Of a stretch of DNA of 55,189 nucleotides, positions 26,308 through 33,447 are shown piece after piece. Source of the DNA: Sunxiuqinia dokdonensis. GTDB lineage: Bacteria > Bacteroidota > Bacteroidia > Bacteroidales > Prolixibacteraceae. The notes below the pieces were generated by a model. It had not been told where the DNA came from. It did not search any database and saw only the letters and a program-made list of their open reading frames with translations. The DNA lies in NCBI RefSeq assembly GCF_001270965.1, contig NZ_LGIA01000208.1:1-55189 (forward strand), read 5' to 3'. Made by a program: the position numbers and the translations under genes. The stretch's first letter is position 1, and every line of letters begins with the position of its first letter.

Positions 26308-26772
26308 TCACTCCGCTTCAGGTGTTTGGACTCGTAAAATGGCTTGTAGCAGCAACTTTTTTAATTGTGCATTGCCATTCTTGATTCCCCTAAAAATAAA
26401 AAACGCAGAAACCGGAATCGAAATCTTGAATATCAAAGCGATGTCGAAACCTTGTAGCCAGGAAAACATCAATCCGATGATAGTTCCAAGAAAAATGCTG
26501 ACGATCACTTGCTTCTGATAGTTTGCTTTGCAAACCAACTTCGGATGGGCCTGCCTTTCAATCAAAATCTCGCCTTCGGGAAGCGACTTCAGAAGCTCCG
26601 AGATGATCTGGTATCTATTAACTCTTCGCCTATCGACCTGGCGAGAAAAAAGCAAACGATTGCCAACTTGTTCTGTTTGAAAATACTTTTGATTGAAATC
26701 AGCTTTGATTTGTGCCAGCAGCACGTCTGAAGCTACATCGCTTGGAATACTTTGTTGAATCGTATAGTTCAT
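26308..26772 (-). CDS. hypothetical protein with two membrane spans
   Basis: A 154-residue protein I do not recognise. A soluble N-terminal part of about 85 residues contains FSRQVDRRRVNRYQIIS. Two hydrophobic segments follow (about 90-105, VIVSIFLGTIIGLMFSW, and 111-127, IALIFKISIPVSAFFIF), and the C-terminus is short. It is first in a two-gene minus-strand unit with the DUF2007 zinc-ribbon protein and diverges from the nikR-lar operon across 252 bases. Function unknown. Confidence 0.6.
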   Translation of the reverse strand: MNYTIQQSIPSDVASDVLLAQIKADFNQKYFQTEQVGNRLLFSRQVDRRRVNRYQIISELLKSLPEGEILIERQAHPKLVCKANYQKQVIVSIFLGTIIGLMFSWLQGFDIALIFKISIPVSAFFIFRGIKNGNAQLKKLLLQAILRVQTPEAE

Positions 26773-26958
26773 CGCTTATTTCGGGTAAAAGAAAGGCTGT
26801 AAGCTCAATCATAAAAGTTGACACCAATAGCCCAATGATGAAATCTCGTTCACTAATCACTCGAAGACACTAAGATAACAAATTTCACAAAACAATAAAT
26901 TTTTAAAATTGAAGAACGAAGGTATTTCAAAACACGGCCATTAATAAATGTTAATGCA

Positions 26959-26972
26959 CAGTCAAACAGTCA
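26959..26972. repeat. short direct repeat CAGTCA upstream of the nikR-like gene
   Basis: CAGTCA occurs at 26959-26964 and 26967-26972, eight bases apart, directly upstream of the -7 box at 26982. It could bind an activator, but the evidence is only position and repetition. Confidence 0.3.
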
Positions 26973-26981
26973 TTTTTTTCC

Positions 26982-26989
26982 TATTTTTG
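26982..26989 (+). promoter_or_regulatory. nikR-lar operon promoter -7 box
   Basis: TATTTTTG is an exact match to TAnnTTTG and lies 35 bases before the start codon at 27025. Confidence 0.6.
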
Positions 26990-26994
26990 TTTGT

Positions 26995-27023
26995 GATGTT
27001 ACTTTCTTACTAAAAGATGTTAC
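26995..27023. promoter_or_regulatory. candidate operator: direct repeat GATGTTAC
   Basis: GATGTTAC occurs at 26995-27002 and again at 27016-27023, 21 bases apart (two helical turns), between the -7 box and the start codon of a ribbon-helix-helix regulator. This is where an autorepressor would bind. It does not resemble the E. coli NikR operator GTATGA-N16-TCATAC. Confidence 0.4.
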
Positions 27024-27024
27024 G

Positions 27025-27426
27025 ATGACAGTCTCCCGCTTTGGTGTTTCCCTCGAAAAAGATTTGCTTGATGCATTGGATCAGTATGTGCAGGACAATC
27101 GTTTTTCCAATCGGTCGCAGGCCATCCGGCAGTTGATCAGCCGCAATATTGTTGAACAAAAGTGGCAGTGTAATAACAATGTGGCCGGCTCGGTTACCTT
27201 GGTGTATGATCCAAGCCGGCGGGAAATCCTGAATCAACTGGCTGATGTCCTGGAAAACTTCCACGACGAAATCCTATCAACACAGCGATTGATTCTCGAT
27301 AAATCAAAACATATGGAGATTGTCGCCATCAAAGGTGTTGCCAGCCGGCTGACTGAATTGGCCGATCAATTGATAAGCATTAAAGGCATGCAACACGGCA
27401 AGCTGACCATGAGCCGGGCCGATTAA
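27025..27426 (+). CDS. NikR-family ribbon-helix-helix regulator with altered metal site
   Basis: A 133-residue NikR homologue: an N-terminal ribbon-helix-helix DNA-binding domain (RFGVSLEKDLLDALD, SNRSQAIRQLI) and a C-terminal ACT-like domain (VAGSVTLVYD, MEIVAIKG, GMQHGKLT). E. coli NikR binds Ni2+ through His76, His87, His89 and Cys95. Aligned by eye, these places hold Glu/Leu-region residues, Arg88, Ile90 and His96 here; only the neighbouring His80-Asp81 is kept. High-affinity square-planar nickel binding therefore looks lost. As first gene before larE, larC, larB and a transporter it probably regulates the nickel-pincer cofactor operon, perhaps sensing another metal or ligand (inference). 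Confidence 0.8.
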   Translation: MTVSRFGVSLEKDLLDALDQYVQDNRFSNRSQAIRQLISRNIVEQKWQCNNNVAGSVTLVYDPSRREILNQLADVLENFHDEILSTQRLILDKSKHMEIVAIKGVASRLTELADQLISIKGMQHGKLTMSRAD

Positions 27427-27495
27427 TTGTTGAGCGCGGCATTTTCATTTTATGTGGAGATGCTTCGAACCCGTAATCAAAAAATAGAGTCAAAG

Positions 27496-28332
27496 ATGAA
27501 AAAATTAAGTCCGCAACTTCAAGATAAACTCAACCAGCTGGAAGCTTGGTACACCGAACGCCAAGGCTCGATCGTTGCCTTTTCCGGAGGAATCGACTCC
27601 ACCTTGGTGCTGTTTTTAGCCCGGAAATTTCAGGGGAAGGAGAATGCCATCGGTGTTATCTCCAATTCGGAAAGCCTGAAGACCAAAGATTTTCAGCTGG
27701 CTAAAACCTTCTGCAAGGATTTTGACATCCAACTGGAAATCATTAAAACCGAAGAGCTGACGGACCTGCGGTACAACCAAAACCCCGAAAACCGCTGTTA
27801 TTTTTGCAAGGAACACCTGTTTCACGATTTGCAGGATATCAAGGAAAAGTACCCTGATTTTGATGTGTTGAGTGGTACCAACCAGGATGATCTGGCGGAT
27901 TATCGCCCGGGATTGCAGGCCGCTGCCAAATACAAAATTCTGGCGCCCATGGCCGCATGCAAGCTGAGCAAGGAGGAGCTCCGCCAGATTGCCAAACATT
28001 TCGATTTACCCAACTGGGACAAACCGGCCAGTCCGTGCCTCAGCTCCCGGATTCCATACAACCACCACATTACCCGCGAGAAGCTGCAACAGGTTGAAGA
28101 TGCTGAAAACATCCTCAACGACTTGGGATTTATCGATGTTCGTGTCCGCCACTACGGCAGCTACGGACAGGTGGAAGTGCAAAAAACCGAACTCGAGAAA
28201 TTGTTTTCCATCGAAAATGAAGTGATAGAAAAAATTAAGGCGGTTGGTTTTGAAGATGTTCGGATCGACCGCGAAGGATTGGTTTCGGGAAAACTAAACC
28301 GGGTATTGAAAGTTGCCAATCAACAGAAGTAA
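27496..28332 (+). CDS. larE: ATP-dependent sulfur transferase LarE (nickel-pincer cofactor)
   Basis: LarE adenylates the carboxylates of the LarB product and installs sulfur, forming the thiocarboxylates that hold nickel in the nickel-pincer nucleotide. This 278-residue protein has the PP-loop FSGGIDSTL (residues 29-37) and the conserved PASPCLSSRIPY (177-188) with Cys181, equivalent to the sacrificial cysteine of Lactiplantibacillus LarE. It also has Cys101 and Cys104 (RCYFCK); such three-cysteine LarE proteins bind a [4Fe-4S] cluster and need not sacrifice a cysteine. The frame extends to a TTG at 27427, but the ATG at 27496 gives the normal family N-terminus. It lies 69 bases after the regulator. 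Confidence 0.93.
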   Translation: MKKLSPQLQDKLNQLEAWYTERQGSIVAFSGGIDSTLVLFLARKFQGKENAIGVISNSESLKTKDFQLAKTFCKDFDIQLEIIKTEELTDLRYNQNPENRCYFCKEHLFHDLQDIKEKYPDFDVLSGTNQDDLADYRPGLQAAAKYKILAPMAACKLSKEELRQIAKHFDLPNWDKPASPCLSSRIPYNHHITREKLQQVEDAENILNDLGFIDVRVRHYGSYGQVEVQKTELEKLFSIENEVIEKIKAVGFEDVRIDREGLVSGKLNRVLKVANQQK

Positions 28333-28370
28333 CGGGTGAAGAAATAAGGCAGAAATTGATGCGGGGCACT

Positions 28371-28412
28371 AGATGCTGGATACTGGATACTGGATACTGG
28401 ATACTGGATGAC
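28371..28412. repeat. heptamer tandem repeat, consensus RGATRCT
   Basis: AGATGCT is followed by four GGATACT units and a decayed GGATGAC, all in 7-base register, between larE and larC. The same heptamer family occurs in the opposite orientation at 45018-45052. Directly after it, ACTGCGACTG is repeated at 28411-28420 and 28424-28433. Confidence 0.9.
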
Positions 28413-28469
28413 TGCGACTGGCCACTGCGACTGAATACTGAAAACAGGATATTTGATAATAAAACTGAC

Positions 28470-29639
28470 ATGAAAATATTGTATTACGATTGTTTTGCGG
28501 GAATCAGCGGCGACATGAACCTGGGTGCCCTGATTGATTTGGGCGTGGATGCCGACTACCTGAAAACGGAATTGGAAAAACTGAATATTGAAGGTTTTCA
28601 CCTCGAAATAAAAACCGACCAGCGGCGCGGCATTACCGGCACCAAAGCCGAAGTGGTGATTGAAAACCAGGAAAACGAAAAACACCGTCACCTGCGGCAT
28701 GTGGAGGAGATTGTGAACAACAGCAGCTTGCCCGAGCAGGTTAAAGTCAACGCCTTAAAAATTTTCGACCTGATTGCGGAAGCCGAAGCCAAAGTCCACA
28801 ATATTTCCAAGCAAGCGGTGCACTTTCATGAGGTTGGTGCACTGGATTCCATTGCCGACATTGTGGGTGCGGCCATCTGTCTGGATTACCTGAAGGTGGA
28901 CAAGGTGATGTCCTCGTCCATCCAACTTGGCGGGGGAACAGTGAAATGCGCACACGGCATCATGCCAGTACCTGCACCCGCTACCGCCGAAATCGTCAAA
29001 AATATTCCTGTGAAAGCCGGGCTGGTGAACCATGAAGCTACAACCCCAACCGGAGCCGCCATTTTGGTGGCCACGGTTGATGAGTTCACCGATCAAATCA
29101 CGCAGCCCATCACTAAAACAGCGTACGGCATTGGCAACCGCGACAGCGAAGTGCCCAACGTTTTGCGCGTGCATTTGCTTGAAGATGTGGCAGCTGTAAA
29201 CGATGTGGATACCGAAGAAGCCATCCTGTTGGAAAGTAATATTGATGATATGAACCCGGAGCATTACGACTTCGTTTTGGAACAACTTTTTTTGGCCGGA
29301 GCCAGCGATGCCTGGCTGGTGCCGATCATCATGAAAAAGTCGCGCCCGGCGATCCAGCTTTCGGTCTTGTGTAAGGCCGAATTGGCCGACAAACTAAAAG
29401 CCATCATTTTTACAAACAGCACCTCCATTGGCATTCGGGAATACCGCATTGGGAAAAACATGCTGCGCCGCGAAGAAATCACTGTGGAGACTGATTACGG
29501 ACCGGTGCGCGTCAAAAAAAGTTACTACGATGGTAAGCTTGTCCGCTCGAAACCCGAGTTTGACGACTGTAAAAAGCTGGCCGAAGCCAACGGTGTAAGT
29601 CTTTCAGAAATTGAAGATACAATTCGTAAACAGCTGTAA
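28470..29639 (+). CDS. larC: nickel insertion protein LarC (nickel-pincer cofactor)
   Basis: LarC is the CTP-dependent cyclometallase that inserts nickel into the bis-thiocarboxylated pincer, forming the Ni-C bond. This 389-residue single-frame protein begins with the family signature ILYYDCFAGISGDMNLGAL (residues 3-21). It has a His-containing stretch near 72-78 (KHRHLRH), VHFHEVGALDSIADIVGA (about 117-134), and the C-terminal LLESNIDDMNPEHY and SYYDGKLVRSKPEFDD. In L. plantarum larC is split by a programmed frameshift; here it is one frame. The upstream open stretch to 28356 translates the heptamer repeat and was excluded. LarB follows 2 bases after its stop. Confidence 0.93.
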   Translation: MKILYYDCFAGISGDMNLGALIDLGVDADYLKTELEKLNIEGFHLEIKTDQRRGITGTKAEVVIENQENEKHRHLRHVEEIVNNSSLPEQVKVNALKIFDLIAEAEAKVHNISKQAVHFHEVGALDSIADIVGAAICLDYLKVDKVMSSSIQLGGGTVKCAHGIMPVPAPATAEIVKNIPVKAGLVNHEATTPTGAAILVATVDEFTDQITQPITKTAYGIGNRDSEVPNVLRVHLLEDVAAVNDVDTEEAILLESNIDDMNPEHYDFVLEQLFLAGASDAWLVPIIMKKSRPAIQLSVLCKAELADKLKAIIFTNSTSIGIREYRIGKNMLRREEITVETDYGPVRVKKSYYDGKLVRSKPEFDDCKKLAEANGVSLSEIEDTIRKQL

Positions 29640-29641
29640 AC

Positions 29642-30379
29642 ATGAGTCCAAAAGAAATTCTGGAAAAATATAAGAATGGGGAAATGACCCTCACTGAAGC
29701 GCTGGAACACATCCCTGACCGCGGTATTGAAGAGATGGGTTTTGCTACGATCGACACCGATCGTCACAAACGAACGGGGTTGCCTGAGGTGATTTACTCA
29801 TCCGGGAAAACCGTGGAGCAAGTCAGCCAAATTGCTGAGCGCATGCATCTAAAGGGGATTGATGTGCTGGCCACCCGCGCGACGCCCGAAATGTTTGAAG
29901 CGGTAAAAGAACGTATTCCCGGCGCCCAATACAATGCCCTGGCCAAAACGATTATCTACAAACAAAATACTCAGCCAAGCACAGAAGGTTATATCGTGGT
30001 TGTGGCTGCGGGAACTTCGGATATGCCGGTGGCTGAAGAAGCTGTTGAAACCGCCCAATTTCTGGGTAACCGGGTAGAGAAAGTTTATGACGTTGGAGTT
30101 GCCGGCATTCACCGGTTGTTTCACCGGCTGGAGCTGATTCGTAATGCCAGGGTCATTATTGTGGTGGCCGGAATGGAAGGTGCCCTGGCCAGCGTGGTCG
30201 GCGGATTGGTTGATAAACCGGTGATTGGCGTTCCAACCAGCATTGGCTATGGGGCCAACTTTCAGGGTCTTTCGGCCCTGCTTTCCATGCTGAACAGCTG
30301 TGCCAGCGGTGTTAGCGTGGTTAATATCGACAATGGATTTGGAGCTGCCTGTCAGGCTTCGTTGATTAATAAACTTTAA
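29642..30379 (+). CDS. larB: LarB, NaAD carboxylase/hydrolase (nickel-pincer cofactor)
   Basis: LarB carboxylates the pyridinium ring of nicotinic acid adenine dinucleotide and hydrolyses it, the first step of nickel-pincer nucleotide synthesis. This 245-residue protein has the PurE-like C-terminal domain: VVAAGTSDMPVAEEA (about 121-135), YDVGVAGIHRL (149-159), and GVPTSIGYGANFQGL. Cys220 in LNSCASG matches the place of the catalytic cysteine described for L. plantarum LarB, and NIDNGFGAA follows. It depends on NaAD, an intermediate after the nadB/nadC products encoded in the same window. It lies 2 bases after larC and 10 before the transporter gene. Confidence 0.93.
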   Translation: MSPKEILEKYKNGEMTLTEALEHIPDRGIEEMGFATIDTDRHKRTGLPEVIYSSGKTVEQVSQIAERMHLKGIDVLATRATPEMFEAVKERIPGAQYNALAKTIIYKQNTQPSTEGYIVVVAAGTSDMPVAEEAVETAQFLGNRVEKVYDVGVAGIHRLFHRLELIRNARVIIVVAGMEGALASVVGGLVDKPVIGVPTSIGYGANFQGLSALLSMLNSCASGVSVVNIDNGFGAACQASLINKL

Positions 30380-30389
30380 GAACAGGAAA

Positions 30390-31088
30390 ATGAACGAATT
30401 GTATCTACTCTCACTTTCAGCCGCATCACTCGGATTTATCCACACCATCCTGGGACCGGATCATTACCTGCCGTTTATTGTGTTGAGCAAAGCCCGGCAA
30501 TGGTCGAGCAACAAAACCATGTGGATTACCTTCATTTCCGGCGTGGGACATGTGGGAAGCTCGGTGCTCATTGGCTTTTTGGGTATCGCACTCGGCATCA
30601 GCCTCAACAAGCTGGAATCGATTGAAGCCATCCGCGGCGAGCTGGTGGGCTGGCTTTTGTTCGCCTTTGGCGTGGCCTACACCCTGTACGGTGTGTACAA
30701 ATACGTAAAAAGTATTGACCACAAGCACTTGCCGGCATTTCTGCTTCCCAAAAAAATTCGTGACCTGCATCACTTGCCAACCGACGAAAAAGAAGGCGAC
30801 AACACAAAACTAACTCCATGGATCCTATTTCTGATTTTTGTATTTGGCCCATGCGAAGTGCTGATTCCTGTGCTGATTTTTCCTGCCTACCAACACAGCA
30901 CAGCCGGCATGCTGATGATTGCCCTGATTTTTGGGCTGGCTACCATCGGAACTATGCTGCTTGCCGTGTACCTCGGGCACAAAGGAAGTTCTCTGGTGCG
31001 CTTCAAAAAACACGAACGTTATTTGCACCTCATCGCCGGACTGGTGATTCTGGTTAGTGGAGCCGGCATTGTTTTTATGGGCTGGTAG
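30390..31088 (+). CDS. UreH/NiCoT-like membrane protein, probable nickel transporter
   Basis: A 232-residue protein with about six membrane spans. The first carries HTILGPDH (His18, Asp24, His25), a close variant of the HxxxxDH metal-selective motif of the NiCoT nickel/cobalt permeases; UreH-type proteins of this fold appear beside nickel enzymes. A cytoplasmic loop rich in His and charged residues (SIDHKHLPAF, LHHLPTDEKE; about 108-140) could bind metal. It is the last gene of the lar operon, 10 bases after larB, so nickel supply for LarC is the natural role. Sulfite-exporter-like (TauE/SafE) annotation is the main alternative. Confidence 0.72.
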   Translation: MNELYLLSLSAASLGFIHTILGPDHYLPFIVLSKARQWSSNKTMWITFISGVGHVGSSVLIGFLGIALGISLNKLESIEAIRGELVGWLLFAFGVAYTLYGVYKYVKSIDHKHLPAFLLPKKIRDLHHLPTDEKEGDNTKLTPWILFLIFVFGPCEVLIPVLIFPAYQHSTAGMLMIALIFGLATIGTMLLAVYLGHKGSSLVRFKKHERYLHLIAGLVILVSGAGIVFMGW

Positions 31089-31134
31089 ATGGACGGATTG
31101 AAGGGTTGACGGATTGAGGGATTGAAGGATTAAG
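31087..31134. repeat. octamer tandem repeat, consensus GGATTGAN
   Basis: Starting from a decayed AGATGGAC overlapping the transporter stop, five units follow in perfect 8-base register: GGATTGAA, GGGTTGAC, GGATTGAG, GGATTGAA, GGATTAAG (31095-31134). No terminator hairpin was found after the lar operon, so this tract occupies its 3' end. Confidence 0.85.
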
Positions 31135-31203
31135 GCCAGTGTCATCGACGACTAGCGAGGAAGCTGGTTTTCCCGCGTTTCCGATTCATTGAAGGCCAGT
31201 GTC
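31132..31203. repeat. 12-bp direct repeat AAGGCCAGTGTC, 60 bases apart
   Basis: The same 12 bases occur at 31132-31143 and 31192-31203, between the lar operon and a convergent gene. The spacing of exactly 60 bases and the non-coding setting may mark an old duplication or a site pair. Confidence 0.6.
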
Positions 31204-31217
31204 GCGCATGGATCAAT

Positions 31218-31919
31218 TCACTCTTTTTTCGATCCTCTGAAATTAAAAGGGAGATTGTAATAAATTGAATAGGAAATATCAAAGTTGAACTCCTTTTCAG
31301 CGGGGCCGTAGCCTGGGTTGAAGTAGACGTGTGGCATGTCGAAATCCTTTTGATCCATTTTCAATTTCCCACGAATGCTCCAGCCCATAAAGAAATTGGT
31401 GAAAATTTCACCTTTAATTCCCAAGACAAATTCGGCCCATTGCGCGTTGTAATTCTGCCTTCCCAGCCGCCCGGTAATGTCGCCCCAATAATTGGCAATC
31501 ATGTATTTTTTGACTTGCTGGTTAGCAAAGTTGAACCCATAGCGCAGGCCCACGTACACGATATCCATGTCTTTTTTATGCTCGGCCACCAGCAAATTGT
31601 AGTCGAACCCAAACCGGGTGTACGATCCCGAAGAAGTATATTCCAGATAATCGTGATTGATGCTCAGCCGTTCCCAGCCGGTTTCAATCACCGGATATAA
31701 GTTGGGAGTCAGCTCCATATCGAAACTCAACTCGGTACCATAGCGGTTTCCCTTGTTCCACAAATGCTGCAACGAACGCGAAAGGTCGAGCCCCACGCGA
31801 AGCCCATCCATGTGAATAAACTTATCGGTTCGTTCCGGCTTCTTTTTTAGATCTCGTTCCTGCCCCAGGCTAATTGTCGCCAGCAGGCACAGAAAGAATG
31901 TAAAGCTCAATATTTTCAT
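31218..31919 (-). CDS. DUF6048 family outer-membrane protein
   Basis: A 233-residue exported protein with a signal peptide (residues 1-19, ending ISLGQ) and a beta-strand-rich body (YGTELSFDMELTPNLYPVIETG, VYVGLRYGFNF, SISYSIYYNLPF-like end), which looks like a small outer-membrane barrel. The ATG at 31919 is chosen because it begins the signal peptide; the frame extends to 31964. It overlaps the end of the DUF6452 lipoprotein gene by 50 bases, and this pair is usual in Bacteroidota. Function unknown. Confidence 0.75.
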   Translation of the reverse strand: MKILSFTFFLCLLATISLGQERDLKKKPERTDKFIHMDGLRVGLDLSRSLQHLWNKGNRYGTELSFDMELTPNLYPVIETGWERLSINHDYLEYTSSGSYTRFGFDYNLLVAEHKKDMDIVYVGLRYGFNFANQQVKKYMIANYWGDITGRLGRQNYNAQWAEFVLGIKGEIFTNFFMGWSIRGKLKMDQKDFDMPHVYFNPGYGPAEKEFNFDISYSIYYNLPFNFRGSKKE

Positions 31920-32328
31920 GCCAGTTTTTTGTGACCATACTGTCAGTAACTTCATAATCGTCAATCTGGTTAAAGCTATGCCCGACGTCTAAAATTTTAA
32001 ACTCGTGGTAAAATCCGCTTTCCGCTGATTCAAAAATCAGTTCGTTCGAATGCCGGATGGTCAAGGTATCAGCAATCGAATCGAGCAGCAAGACAAAGCT
32101 GGTTGTTTCTTCCAAACTTAGCGGCAGTCGAAAAGCGTTGGTTTGCACCTGGTAAATCCAAATACTGTCCTGATCGACCCCATAAACCGATACTTTCGGA
32201 ATGCGGTTGCTCAGTGTGTCCACATTCGTGAGTTTCACCTCAAGCAGGGACTGAGGCGGGGCATCATAAAGATCCTGGCATGCAACAATGGCCGCAACCA
32301 AAAACAAGCTGTAAAGGATTTTTCTCAT
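31870..32328 (-). CDS. DUF6452 family lipoprotein
   Basis: A 152-residue lipoprotein: the N-terminus ends in the lipobox AIVAC with Cys17, then a beta-rich domain (LLEVKLTNVDTLSNRI, KVSVYGVDQDSIWIYQ). It is encoded just before, and overlaps, the DUF6048 barrel gene, so the two products probably form a lipoprotein/barrel pair in the outer membrane. No enzymatic motif is visible and the function is unknown. Confidence 0.75.
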   Translation of the reverse strand: MRKILYSLFLVAAIVACQDLYDAPPQSLLEVKLTNVDTLSNRIPKVSVYGVDQDSIWIYQVQTNAFRLPLSLEETTSFVLLLDSIADTLTIRHSNELIFESAESGFYHEFKILDVGHSFNQIDDYEVTDSMVTKNWHENIELYILSVPAGDN

Positions 32329-32449
32329 CTTCTTGAAATAAAAAACGCTAATTTAAGGATATTAAGTATGAATGAAAGTGAAACAGAAAGAACTTTTCAA
32401 CAAACAAAAGCAGCCTGCACCCGCCGCATAACAACCCGGTTTCAGCAAT

Positions 32450-33316
32450 TTAATTCTCCAGTGGCTCCGGATGAATGGTCGTGACCAAGCCAAATTTTTC
32501 CATGATCCGGTTTTCGATGCGGGTACAAATGGCATGCGCCTCATTCAACGGCATATGAGCCGGAAGTTTAATGTGGCAACTCAACTCGTTGTGCTGGCCA
32601 TACTGGTGCAGGTGAAAATGGTGAATAAAAACTTCGCGCTCCAGCAGCTCGTCAATGTCAACTTTGATGGCCTGAATCAGCTCCGGATCAATGCTTTCGC
32701 CAAGCAGGCCTTTAATTTCTTTCGACAGAATTTCGTAGCTGGCATAGGCAATCATCAAAGCGACAATTAACGCCAGCAACGCATCAATCCACCAATAAAA
32801 TTTGCCGATCAAAATACCAACCAAAATGATAACTGAGGACAGCGAGTCTGTCCGGTGATGCCAGGCATCCGCTTTCAATACCGACGAGTTGGTTCTCCGG
32901 TATCCCCAGAAAGCGTACTGGGCAAGTGCCTCTTTGGCCACAATGGAAATAATGGTCACCACAATGGCGATGGTGCCAAAGTTTCCGGCTTCCCGGCTGT
33001 TAAATTTCTCTACCGAACTCAATATAAAATCGAAAGCGACAATAGCCAGCAACACGCCAATAATGATGGCGGCAATGTGTTCGGCGCGGCCATGCCCAAA
33101 CGGATGCTCGTCGTCGGCTGGCTTATTCGATAACTTACCGCCAATAATGACAATGACCGATGACACAGAATCAGTCAGGGTGTGCCAGGCATCGGCAATC
33201 AAAGCGATCGAGCCGGAAACCACTCCAGCCCAATATTTCAGCCCAAACAGCAGCAGGTTGGTCACAATGGAGACCCAACCTTCACGGACAATGTATTGAT
33301 GATTTTTATTACTCAT
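32450..33316 (-). CDS. cation diffusion facilitator (CDF) metal transporter
   Basis: A 288-residue CDF exporter with six spans. The transport-site motifs are the HxxxD in span 2 (DAWHTLTDS, about residues 43-51) and HHxxD in span 5 (DAWHHRTDS, about 150-158), which form the tetrahedral site for Zn2+, Fe2+ or Mn2+. A cytoplasmic C-terminal domain (about 210-285) has HHFHLHQYGQHNE, expected to bind regulatory metal. It moves metal out of the cytoplasm in exchange for protons. It is monocistronic. Although near the lar operon it is 1.4 kb away on the other strand, so a nickel role is not implied. Confidence 0.9.
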   Translation of the reverse strand: MSNKNHQYIVREGWVSIVTNLLLFGLKYWAGVVSGSIALIADAWHTLTDSVSSVIVIIGGKLSNKPADDEHPFGHGRAEHIAAIIIGVLLAIVAFDFILSSVEKFNSREAGNFGTIAIVVTIISIVAKEALAQYAFWGYRRTNSSVLKADAWHHRTDSLSSVIILVGILIGKFYWWIDALLALIVALMIAYASYEILSKEIKGLLGESIDPELIQAIKVDIDELLEREVFIHHFHLHQYGQHNELSCHIKLPAHMPLNEAHAICTRIENRIMEKFGLVTTIHPEPLEN

Positions 33317-33397
33317 AAATGACGCGACACCAACAAATCTAGCTAATTATCTGTCAAAAAACCATTTTTATTGACACAACCAGAAACCAGCAAAAAG

Positions 33398-33436
33398 AAA
33401 AAGCCGGAAACTCAACCTGTGAATTTCCGGCTTTTT
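33398..33436. terminator. intrinsic terminator after the CBM48 gene
   Basis: AAAAAGCCGGAAA (33398-33410) pairs perfectly over 13 bases with TTTCCGGCTTTTT (33424-33436). It is symmetric, but only the minus-strand gene ending at 33448 needs it. Confidence 0.85.
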
Positions 33437-33447
33437 AAAATCAGAGA

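Noticed and set aside
27427-27495. N-terminal extension of larE from a TTG
   Set aside because: It requires a rare start and adds residues absent from LarE; the ATG at 27496 fits the family.
28356-28469. N-terminal extension of larC
   Set aside because: The extra residues translate the heptamer repeat tract and the LarC family begins at the ATG at 28470.
32450-33316. CDF transporter as part of the nickel-cofactor system
   Set aside because: It is on the opposite strand, separated by two unrelated genes, and its HxxxD/HHxxD site is that of general Zn/Fe/Mn exporters.
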